NCBI RefSeq assembly: GCF_015706575.1
Contig: NW_024037053.1
Location: 1,612,001-1,676,000 of the forward strand
DNA: 64,000 nucleotides
Direction of reading: 5' to 3'
Origin: Patiria miniata
Lineage: Eukaryota; Echinodermata; Asteroidea; Valvatida; Asterinidae
Shown here: piece by piece, positions 39,101 to 48,400 of the stretch
Layout: each line of letters begins with the position of its first letter
Numbering within the stretch: position 1 is the stretch's first letter
The notes under the pieces: generated by a model
The model's database searches: none
Told to the model about the DNA's origin: nothing
Seen by the model: the letters and a program-made list of their open reading frames with translations, nothing else
Program-made: the position numbers and the translations under genes

Positions 39101-42088
39101 TACTTTGGGTCTGAACACAACATTATGTTCCCAAGGACACACTTTTTTCCCCAGTTAATAATCCAAACTATTAACAACCAATTATATTGAACAGCAAGAA
39201 AAATTGCCAGCACGACTCGTGCAATTTGAAATTCTGTTATGTCACTTGTCAAATGAATGGAAATTCGCTAAATTTGAGTGAAATTTCACTCTATCCACTT
39301 ATATTTTTTATTCTAATTACAACTGAAGTGACTCTTTTTCCTGAGTTTTCAGTCTTAAATTATGTTATTTTGTTTTTACTCTAAAAGGTCTCTCTTTGGA
39401 AATTAGAGTGAAGGTAAAACAATAGTTATGTTAGGCTTTATTATGAACGTAACTTTTATGTTCATAATAAAGCTATATACATGTACTTAAATATGTGAGG
39501 TTCATCAAATTAGGCCTTGCCCTTCACCTATAAACACTGTACACTCGGTGTGTTACCTCGTCGTGTGCTAAAGTTTTCGAGTTTGACTGTTCAGATTCAA
39601 AATGCTGTTATTTTAACCAGAATTAATTGCCTTGACTGAAATTCGGACTTAATACCCCTTTTCTAAAACTCTACCATTTGCGACAAATCAACATACCTTG
39701 GAAATTCCTAGATTTTGAGTAAAATCCATATATCTATTTCGCGAAAACCTTGTGGAGACCTATTCATCTATAGAAATTGCCCTGTTGAGACGTATGCAAT
39801 CTTTTGTTCCCTATTGTGTGCATGTCTCCAGAGGGCACGGTGTATCAGATCGGGAGAACAAAGAAATGTCTCCACAAGGATACAAATTTCAGTATATACG
39901 AGTTTATGCGAGGTTCAATCACACGCTATTGTTCATGAGTTTTCATGCAGATTAACCACCTTGATGACAAATTGTACCGTGACTGTTGTCATCGTTTCCT
40001 TTCTTACTGGACCGTCACCTGATAACCTTCATTACCGCCCCCTGGCCCCCGGCCAACCCACCCAACAACAATGGGGGCAAAGTGGGGTCAAACGTTAAAA
40101 GGTTATATCGGGTTTGAAGCATGTCAAGTGTTGTGACCCCATGTATATGACCGCGAAGGAACTAATTCATTACGCTAACTTGTTTGTACCATTTGCGAGA
40201 GTGACAGATCAGAACCATTTCTTGCGTTCATCTGTACGGTGTCTATGACAGCAAAATTGACAAGACACTGATGCGGGTATTTTCGTCAAACAAATCAGTG
40301 GCCACTGAATTTGCCAGTGAATAAAGGTATTCCCAGTTTTCTAGAACTTGAATTTTTTTTCGACATTTGGAGAAAACAAAACTGACCACAATTTTGCCTC
40401 AAATGTGTTTTTTAATATATATATTCTAAAACCAAAATATATATATTCTAAAAACAACACTTAGTCAAAATATTGACTGGTTTTCCTAGTTATTGAAAAT
40501 TGACTAGGAATTTGGTAAAACATGAAAAGTTTCATACTATGACTAAAAAAAGTATTTGGATTTGACTTCAACTTTAGTTATTTGCATAGGTATTTTCCAA
40601 TACTGACTGGAAAAATCTAGTCAGATCGACTGATTTTCAGTTGCACCCAGCTGACCCTGAATAGCTACAGTCAAATTTGACTGGTTTCTAGTCATATCTG
40701 ACTAAAGTTTTGGAGTGTATATATTTAGTTGGATTGTTACTGCTGTACAAAGGAAAACAAATTTCAAGAGTGTCACATGATGAATAAATAATTGAATTGG
40801 TTTTGTAAACACAAACATGTTTAGCACTTACATTCCTCGAGCAGCGGCTTGGCCGGCTTCGTTGTTGCATTGAAACCTGGTTTCGTTCTCTTTACTGTAG
40901 ACAATATGGTTGGGGTTGCAGTCCCAATTGTCGACCATTTCCTTTGGATGGAGCAAAAAAAGACAGTGGATGCTTTTTATACTTTGCAATGCATATACGG
41001 GTAGGAATTTCCGACTTTTGTAAACTGATACGAACGTTCAAGTTCAGATTTCATGCACGTGGTGAAGTTCGGTAATGAACAGTCAAATGTTTTCTGCGCA
41101 CAGCTTATTTTAGTAGTCCGTCAGAAGAAATTACTCTTTTTGAAATAAAGTATTAAAAAAGCTAAATCTCGATAAGTTAAACTCTAATAACTCACAACAA
41201 CTTGCTGATGAAGACCGGAGTTTCGGTCGAAAATTACAGGTACGAAATATTCTAGTGTTGTGATCAAAAGTTTACCTCTAAATAATAACTCACAACAACT
41301 GTTAAGTCCCCCCCCCAAAAAAAGAATCCGTTCCCTTTAGTAGTATAACAATGACATAGGGCCTACAACCCTGCTTAACTCAAAACTCTGCATAAGTCAA
41401 AATTTTGAACCTGTTCCCTTGAAGTTTGACTTATCGAGATTTCACTGTATATTGGCAACTTTGTTAATCGAGATTTCACTGTATATTGGCAACTTTGTTA
41501 ATCGAGATTTCACTGTATATTGGCAAGATTGTTAATTCGTTTTACTTGATGGAAATCTTCGAAAATAACCCATAGTTATGCACTGTGTATAAAAACAATG
41601 AAATATATAAACAAGAGGTAAATAAAATATAAATAAATAAAACAACCGATTTTCAACGTTAAATTTTAAGAGTGAATTCTTCACGATGTATCTGAGAATT
41701 AATTAATCAATCAATCAATCAATCAAAGTTCAAGCTACGCTGTTAATTAATCAGCTACCTGTTGTGGATATCAACAATGAAATGAAAACTTAAAAAACAA
41801 TGAAACCAGCTCACTGGATCGCTTATTTTTCAAGAGATCTTAACAAATTCAATTACTTAGGCCTACCTCGGCCGTCACTGGGTTGTCGACTTTCCATTCT
41901 CCGCAGCAGGTGTAGAAATAGTTGGTGTATCTACCGAGGGTGAGCCGATAGTTCGTGCATTCGGCCAGGTTCTGTTGGACCACGGGTTCTTTGCCCGAGA
42001 CATGGGGCTCCTGGGCATTTTGCCCCGGTGCGTCTTGGCTCTGAACTCCGCTCAGCAGCAGCAAAGTTACACTGAGTACGCAAAACAT
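32754..42088 (-). CDS. Cysteine-rich single-pass membrane protein, paralog B (unrecognised family)
   Basis: Four exons join in frame to 264 residues. Seen: signal peptide about 1-18; YTNYFYTCCGEW (first cysteine block); DCNPNHIVYSKENETRFQC; CNARWGWLAAEDCWVW (112-127); CGDGRCDAGEDTASCPGDCC (152-171); a CCSEPTCC cluster; transmembrane segment about 208-225 running into CCCCCCYCFFRRC; and a cytosolic tail of about 25 residues. Sequons NET and NNT. Intron phases 0, 2, 2 match paralog A, but the last A intron is absent. Inference: type I surface protein with a disulfide-rich ectodomain. The CGDG.CD..E...CP.DC motif resembles short cysteine motifs in several unrelated extracellular proteins and does not name a function. 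Same strand as paralog A and 6.9 kb upstream of it: a tandem duplication. Confidence 0.86.
33306..33650 (-). mobile_element. tRNA-derived SINE
   Basis: On the minus strand: box A TGGCCTCATGGTTAAGGGC, box B GTGGGTTCGAGTCC, conserved body CCCTTGGGCAAGGCACTTT with AGTAAATGGGTACC, and a 3' tail AAGCGCTTTGATCTTAGATA. In paralog B intron 3. Confidence 0.88.
33651..34839. other. Paralog B intron 3, no feature recognised
   Basis: AT-rich, no clear repeat boundaries or exons seen. Confidence 0.35.
34850..35290 (-). repeat. Dispersed repeat C, copy 2
   Basis: Its left part is the reverse complement relative of 28835-29130; its right part (GCCCATCGCCATTTTGAAAA to GGCCTGCAACC) recurs directly at 35768-36031. 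Confidence 0.75.
35768..36031 (-). repeat. Dispersed repeat C, partial copy 3
   Basis: Shares GCCCATCGCCATTTTGAAAA, CTGTGCACGGCTTCCACC and AATCGTGATTTGGCCGGCG with copy 2, same orientation. Ends about 12 bp from the paralog B exon 3 edge. Confidence 0.85.
36043..36138 (-). CDS. Paralog B exon 3: tryptophan-rich block
   Basis: Acceptor CCCTCAG, donor GGG|GTAAGT. Encodes CNARWGWLAAEDCWVW, PTCFAGACAKEAGEP. Dispersed repeat C reaches to about 12 bp from the exon's donor side. Confidence 0.87.
36194..36796. mobile_element. MITE with about 200-bp inverted arms
   Basis: TAACCCCCAAAAATGACAAC at the left and GTTGCATTTTTGGGGGTTA at the right. Inner pairs include AAAGCTGAGAGCTTTTT with AAAAAGCTCTCAGCTTTA. 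In paralog B intron 2, about 56 bp from exon 3. Confidence 0.85.
37088..37215. mobile_element. Short inverted-repeat element
   Basis: ATCACAAGGCCCCCTTCAATG at the left is mirrored by CATTAAACGGGGCCTTCGTGAT at the right; the interior contains CCATTGTACACAC. Non-coding. Confidence 0.6.
37216..38152. other. Paralog B intron 2, no feature recognised
   Basis: No repeat ends or exons recognised. Confidence 0.35.
38153..38638. mobile_element. TA-flanked foldback MITE, family P3
   Basis: Ends TACAGGGCGAGT and GACTCACCCTGTA; arms pair through AATGTCGGGACCAATTTTT, AAGCTTTCATTC and GTGTTCTTTCAGCAAAACG. Same family as 27907-28356. Confidence 0.9.
38639..40831. other. Paralog B intron 2, low-feature region
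   Basis: A small palindrome lies at about 39433-39472 (GCTTTATTATGAAC/GTTCATAATAAAGC). The part 39240-39415 has AGAGTGAAA words like the element at 28601. The part 40440-40710 is rich in TGACTGG/CTAGTCA words and may be an eroded inverted-repeat element. No exon seen. Confidence 0.45.
40832..40941 (-). CDS. Paralog B exon 2
   Basis: Acceptor TCCAAAG (not pyrimidine-rich, the weakest junction here), donor AT|GTAAGT. Encodes EMVDNWDCNPNHIVYS and RFQCNNEAGQAAARG. Confidence 0.82.
41433..41534 (+). repeat. 34-bp minisatellite, 3 units
   Basis: ATCGAGATTTCACTGTATAT followed by TGGCAACTTTGTTA starts at 41433, 41467 and 41501. The unit resembles a pogo-type element end (CGAGATTTCACTGTA). In paralog B intron 1. 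Confidence 0.9.
41699..41726 (+). repeat. AATC microsatellite
   Basis: About six AATC/AATT units, in intron 1 of paralog B. Confidence 0.85.
41867..42088 (-). CDS. Paralog B exon 1: signal peptide and first cysteine block
   Basis: ATG at 42088-42086; 74 codons; donor GAG|GTAGGC. Starts MFCVLSVTLLLLSGVQSQ; ends with TNYFYTCCGEWKVDNP. Confidence 0.86.
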
Positions 42089-43448
42089 TTTCGATCAAAT
42101 TGTACGTCTGGATTTTCCTTTTCAGTAGGCAAATTAGTGAAAACTATCCAAGTTTGCTTTATTTCTCACGTTTCTGTGTATTATTCGAAGTGTAGAAGGT
42201 TGTCTGTGGACAAAATGAATCACGAGATGTCTATGAGTAATAGCTCAAACTGTGAAGGGGCGACTGCCACATTGTATTATATACAACCCTAGCGGGCAAA
42301 TAAGTTGTGCAGCAACCCACTTCCTATTTGGAGTGTTCGGGACGGAGTGCTGTGATTGGATAACGCCGACACCTTTGCGCGGGAAAGGGAAGCTAGATTA
42401 TCCTTTTAGGGATGTTTGTCTTGGGAATGGGAAAGTTATGGGAACGCCACTGTTGGTTTTGATTGGAATGTCATCTCATGGTGATTAAGTAAATTGTTGA
42501 ATTATTGTGCTTGTCATTCCTTCACCTACAGACTACATTTAATTGCTTCATGTCCGTATTTTAAGTTGTTTCATAAAAAACCCACTAATTTTGCAAGTTT
42601 GGCTGTATTTGGCCAGTCTTTTCTGAAACGAAAAGTACAGCAGTTTTCAGCTATTGTTATCACATTGTTATCTTTAGTTTTTGTTCATGGCAAAGTTTCA
42701 AAAACTTAAAATGTTTTGTTTTTGCTTTGATGCTAGGTCAAATAAGAAATGGACGATTGTCTTTGTGCGGCACGCTTTAGCACAATGATTTCTCTTTTTA
42801 CATATTTTTTTCAGGTTGTTTTTCATTTTGCTAATAAAAGAAACGGTCAAGATTACATGACGAAACTTTGGTATAGCCTATCTGAAGCCGTTTTTCCCCT
42901 AGAGGATAATTTGCCTCGCATTCTTCCAAGTCATTGCACAATTATTTACAACTCCTGATCAAGCTACTGAATAATATGAATATTCACTTCTTTTAACCAC
43001 GCCCATTTCCATTGTTGCGGATATGACATTGCGCATCGCTTGGAGATGCATCCGTGTTGAGTAAACAGTCTTCTTCGCCCATATTCGCCGAACTCTATGA
43101 TATTAAAAACACGTGGGATTCTAGACAGTTCTATTTCGCGTTTCGATGAGCGTTTCAAGTTTGGGTATTTCAAGTTCATGTTTAATAGTCAATCAATGAT
43201 TACAACGGCTATAGTGGGTCAACTGCAATGACCCTACAATTAATTTAGCAAAATATAAAAACCAAACACCAAACAATTTTGTTTTTGTTCGAGACATTGT
43301 TCCATTTGGCCAGTGTCACAGTCGAGTCTAACAACTAGTAATCACCAGTCTTTTCAGAGGTAAAGTGGCATAAATAACATTGGATTAACAATGAAAAATG
43401 TGTTTTTGTCACAGTTTATTTTCATTTGGACAACGACCGGGTGGCTTA
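42089..43448. other. Region upstream of paralog B; no gene seen
   Basis: Presumably contains the paralog B promoter. No splice-bounded coding sequence seen. Confidence 0.4.
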
Positions 43449-43680
43449 TGGAGTGTCATGGCCTAGCGGTATAAGAACACCGGACTCATGCTGGTGTTTC
43501 AGAGGCAACAGTGGCGTGGGTTCGAGCCCGCCGGGTGGACACTTGTGCCCTTGAGCAAGGCACTTAACCATTATTGCTTCGTCCTTCGGATGGGACGTAA
43601 AGCCGTAGGTCCCGTGTGTTGTGTAATCCAATGCACGTAAAAGAACCCAGTGACACTCGGTGTTTCTGGTCTCCTGTATT
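43449..43680 (+). mobile_element. tRNA-derived SINE
   Basis: Box A TGGCCTAGCGGTATAAG, box B GGGTTCGAGCCC, then CCTTGAGCAAGGCACTTAAC and CTTCGGATGGGACGTAAA with GGTCCCGTGTG, a central domain widespread in marine-invertebrate SINEs. The head resembles a Leu- or Ser-type tRNA but does not keep a tRNA 3' half. Confidence 0.87.
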
Positions 43681-43899
43681 TCTAAAACTTGTTAAACGCC
43701 ATTTCGTTCCCTTTTAGAATCCTGCTCTCTCCTGGCTGCCCAAAAGCAATTTCGACGTGTTTTATATATTTAATCACAATTTAAGAATACAATGAGCGAA
43801 AAATGAGGTTTAGAAACATCCTTTATACTGCTTTTATTCTTTACATTTTCAAAATTGTTTAAGAACTTTTTCAAAGAGTATCTTATATCCCAATATGTA

Positions 43900-44205
43900 G
43901 CATAGATTTTTTTCTCCTTTGGTTTGTTCTCCAGTGTTGCCATCTCTCTTGCAGTTTTTACGTTTTTTTCCCCCAGTCATTTTTCTTAATCTATTGCTGG
44001 TCAGATTACTTTGTCCTCTTGTTTTATCTTTGTCTTTGACTTAATTAACTAACTATTTGATTATTTTATGTCTTTGTTTTCTCTTCTAAAGGCACCCCGC
44101 TACAAGCCTTGGCTTATTAGGATTGTGCCTCCACAATATTGTGTTTTGCTTTCTATTATGTTATTGTTCAGTATGGAAATAAATGTAAAAAAAAAAACTG
44201 TGCAC
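43900..44205 (+). mobile_element. Probable 3' end of a LINE-type retroposon
   Basis: CTACAAGCCTTGGCTTATTA, TTGTGCCTCC and GGAAATAAATGTA are followed by an A run of 12. The motif order resembles 3' tails of invertebrate non-LTR elements that I know, but there is no coding part, so the family is unassigned and the 5' boundary is arbitrary. Confidence 0.45.
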
Positions 44206-45441
44206 TTTTTTTTTAATTAAGTTTTTTTTACATCAAGTCCATGTTGTCGTTTTCATGTTAACTTCTTGGTTCTTGTACCCTTTGATATAGAAATCGGCAA
44301 ATTCTAACTGAAAAGGTAGCGTGCATGCCCTTTACGACGCATGCAACGAGTAGGGATCTAGACTCCCACCTGAACGTCAAGAGATGAGTTATTGATCAAC
44401 ACTTCCTTTCCCCTTTATGGTCGTCATTTTCCCTTTTCTTAGGCACTTTATATGACCAATTTATCCTCATCTAGTTATTGGCGAGAGTAGGCAAAGGAGC
44501 CTATCCCCCATGAGAAAACCTCCATTTCAGGTCAACGGATGCTGTAAAGGTTATCAGTTCCTTCTGGGGTCAGAAAATAGATCTTGACCTTTTGAATGAC
44601 ATTCGGGTGAATATTTCGGGAGAGTGCCATTTCAAACCTTTAAAATCCCAAAGGTTCTGCCATGCGACTTCCTTCGAAGTTGTGCGATGATAATTTATAC
44701 AAACATTAAATTGAATTTTCGAAAGGAATAAACGTGGTGACATTCAATGTTGGAAGTAAATGAATAATTAATTTACACAAAAATATCAACAACTTTAAAA
44801 AAAAAAAAAAAAAAAAAAAAAATTGGGGGGGGGGGTGTAATCATGTAAACCGTAATCAAATATAAAAAAGGTGCACGAATCAAAACTAGCTCCTTCCATA
44901 ATTCTCTAAAAAAAAATATGCCCAAGATTACTCAGGAGAAATTTCAAAAATATTCTGGGACAGTATGCCCTCGGATTCCCTAGCAAGGGGTGTGCCTTTT
45001 CTTACCCTTTCAGCCCAACTTACGACCTAACACCTTTCAGCCTAAACTGACGCTCTAAATTCACCCCCCCCCCCCACTCCGAGCCGGAGCTAGCTCCGCC
45101 CCTGCTAGATATAGTGTCAGTAACATGTCGTTGTCAGAATTTTCCCTCTATATACGACCGCCAGCCAGGGTTTTTATTTTTGGTGGTTTATTATTGCTTC
45201 CAAAATAAAGCACTCTCTCCATAAAAAGGGCCATATTTTGAGGGGCCCGCATACGAAATCTCTTAATCATGTCAAGCATTTGCAATGTGCGCCCTCTAAA
45301 GTGCAGCGAGGCAAGCACCTTTTGACAATAGAGGGCGTCCTAATTCACAACAAGTTGGACACGTAAATGGAATGGGTTCATAAAAACGACGCTTAAATAT
45401 CGTCTTACTAATCGAAGTGTCCTCCAGTCGTATGTAAAAAC
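44206..45441. other. Intergenic upstream of SMIM7
   Basis: Includes 26 consecutive A at 44797-44822 followed by TT and 11 G, and a C12 run near 45064. The SMIM7 promoter and 5' UTR should lie in the right part. Confidence 0.4.
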
Positions 45442-45467
45442 ATGATTTCCGACCTAATATTGTTTGG
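45442..45467 (+). CDS. SMIM7: SMIM7 coding exon 1 (26 nt coding)
   Basis: ATGATTTCCGACCTAATAT and donor GG|GTAAGT; encodes MISDLILF and two bases of Gly. The start is fixed by the family's N-terminus (human MIGDILLFG). Confidence 0.9.
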
Positions 45468-48400
45468 GTAAGTTGGTAATGTCGGTGTGTATCTTTAATC
45501 TTCTTGATTTTAGAATTGATAATTTTGTCAACACAAGCCCGGCGTTTGTGAATTGTGCCAATGTGTGGGGATCGTGTACAGGTGTAGTTACGGGCCCCTC
45601 TTTATTTTCAATCAGATTAGAGAATGTTTTTACCATTACAAAATGACATTTTCAACCTAAAGCACACTTTTCTCAATTTTAATGACACCTTTTTGTAATT
45701 TTAAACAGTTTTCTTGTTGTAGAAATTACAATTTTTGTAAGCGGTTTATGGCTATGACGGTTGGTGCCGTGTGATTCAGCGCGCCTTGTGCGTTTATTTA
45801 TGGTACATCGTGGTGATCGCCATCTTTATTTTCATGTTGCCTTTTGTCAGTGTCATTGTCATTTTACACCCAAATTTCTCTCCAACTTCAAAACCTTGAT
45901 ACTATGACTAGTCCTCTATCTATGACTAAGTCAGAGTAAGGCCCAAAAAAATTAAAACATGTCTAGCGTGTTGCCTTTTTGAAAAAAAAGGAAGGAGGAG
46001 GCCCTTCATCTTTTTTTTCTTTTCCAAAATGGCCGCTCGACCCATTTTCCAAAAAGAGCTGGCCGGACTCAGGAAATGATTTTCAGCTTTTAGAGTCTTA
46101 AATTAAAGAATGATTTTTTTCCGAAAAAGATATTAAATTTATCATTTTTTCAGGTTTTTTTTTCAATTGCAAAAGAAAAAAGATTACCATCAATCAAATT
46201 CCAATCATTTTCATCATACCCTCAATTAAAATCTTCAGATTTCACCCCCAAAACAGTCCTCAAACTGCCTTATGCGCCCCTGTAGGCTTCAGTGGGAATT
46301 GAAAATACAAATGGTGGTGGTTAGGTTCACATACCTTCAGAAAGAAAAGAGAAATTTCACCTTCAATTGGGAAGTTACTGAACCTTGTCATGCTGGAGGC
46401 TCAGGCCGCCATCTTGAATTCATAAATAAATTTATGAATTTAAAAAAAAAAGCTGTGAAGAAGTGCAGTAGTGTTTAATAGGTTTATTACATGTATCTTA
46501 TTTATTTTGAAATTTCAGAACGTTGATGGTCAATGCTGGTGCTGTTTTGAACTTCAACTTGTGAGTATTTACACAGAGTTTAACAGTGTTTTAGTCGAGT
46601 CACCAACGTCGAGTCCGAGTCTCGAGTCACAAGCCTCGAGTCCGAGTCTCGAGTCACAAGCCTTGAGTCCGAGTCCGAGTCTGGAGTCACAAGCCTCGAG
46701 TCCGAGTCTGAGTCTCGAGTCACAAGCCTTGAGTCTGAGTCCGAGTCTCTAGTCACAAGCCTCGAGTCCGAGTCCGAGTCCCGAGTCACAAGCCTCAAGT
46801 CCGAGTCTGAGTCTCGAGTCACAAGACTTGAGTCTGAGTCCGAGTCTCGAGTCACAAGCCTCAAGTCCGAGTCCGAGTCCCGAGTCACAAGCCTCAAGTC
46901 CGAGTCCGAGTCACGAGACACAAGCCTCGAGTCTGAGCCTGAGTCCGAGTCTCGAGTCACAAGCCTCAAGTCCGAGTCTGAGTCTCGAGTCACAAGCCTT
47001 GAGTCTGAGTCCGAGTCCCGAGTCACAAGCCTCGTGTCTGAGTCCGAGTCTCGAGTCACAAGACTTGAGTTGGAGTCCGAGTCATGAGTCACTTGTTCTT
47101 AGTTGTTCACCAAGCTAATCACATTTAAAAAAAATTATTTTTCAATCATCCATTCCGTCTTTTAAGTAAATCCCAGTGTACCGGTATACGGTTTACCTTG
47201 TGTAATATTAAACATGTATTTTGTGGATAAGGCAGCTTCAGATTGAGTAAAGAAAAGGAAAGATACTTGAGTTTTAAGAGGTGGGAGGAAAACCCTTGAA
47301 GAGAATCAAAAGACCCCCAATAGACAGCCGTCTTGTCTAGGCAAATTATAACTGCATATTCAATGCCATCAGGACTTTTGCGCACAGGGTGCAATGTGTT
47401 CTAAACATGCGCATGTTGCTTGAAACTCATTCAAAATACGGCGCAGCTGCACCGATGCGCATCATGAAAACTTGATGCCCAGGTTGCCGATGCACTTGAT
47501 GTCATTTGAGAGGGGTCTATTCCAGGCAAATTCCCCAAAATTTAGCGAGGGACTGAAGAAAAAAATATTTCCTTGGAAAGCAAAGAAAAGAAGCCACTGT
47601 TCTGTCCGTGGCTGACCTAAGGTGAGCTGATTGTAACCAAAATTACAAGCCCGTCTTTTTTTTTTTCATGGTCAAGGTTTTGTTGTGAATTGTTTATTTT
47701 TTTTTTTCAAATCCAGTAAGAAGAAACAAAATGAGACGCAAGGCTTTGGAGAAAAGGACGCCTCTGAACCAACAACGGGTAAGTCTGGGAGAATACAGGG
47801 CGAGTCAAAAAGAAAGTGACTGAAATAAAAAAAAATATTATGTGGCTCACTCCATTTTATAAAAATAACATAGGGATAAAGTACATGATGTTCACTAGTA
47901 ACTGTGAACATTTCTCGTAATTTGCATACTCTATTCTCAAGTTATGTCTATTTTGATAAAAAGATCACAAAATTCAGCTGTCCACCACTGATCATTTACC
48001 GTTCTACCAACTGATGAATACCCATGAAATAAAATGAAACATGGACGTTTTCCCACCTCCATGAATGAACCAAAACTTGCAAAGGAAAACCGGTTCAAAC
48101 CCCAAAGGAATACAGACACCAATCGCCATCGATATTTCAGGGAAAAAAGAGCCGACTTGTTCCTCATATTCAAAAACCAAAATCTTACTTTGTGTATAGG
48201 GTGAGTCAAAAAAAAGCAAAACCCAAATGTCGGCACTATTGTTTTAGGGAAATTCTGCATGTAGCACTTTCAAAATCTAGGATATGAAAGCCCAATTCAT
48301 AAGCTTTCTTTTAGTACCAGAATCATTGAAATCACTCATGTACATGTATACTTTTCAAGCTACGGAATTTAAACACAACCACCGTTGTAAAGTTCTGTCC

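Noticed and set aside
43449-43530. Possible tRNA gene (box A and box B present)
   Set aside because: No tRNA 3' half or full cloverleaf; followed by a SINE body. The same holds for the heads at 13890 and 33650.
46580-47092. Minus-strand 170-codon frame of TRDSDSDSRLV repeats
   Set aside because: A simple minisatellite is open in several frames; no start context, splice sites or non-repeat domain.
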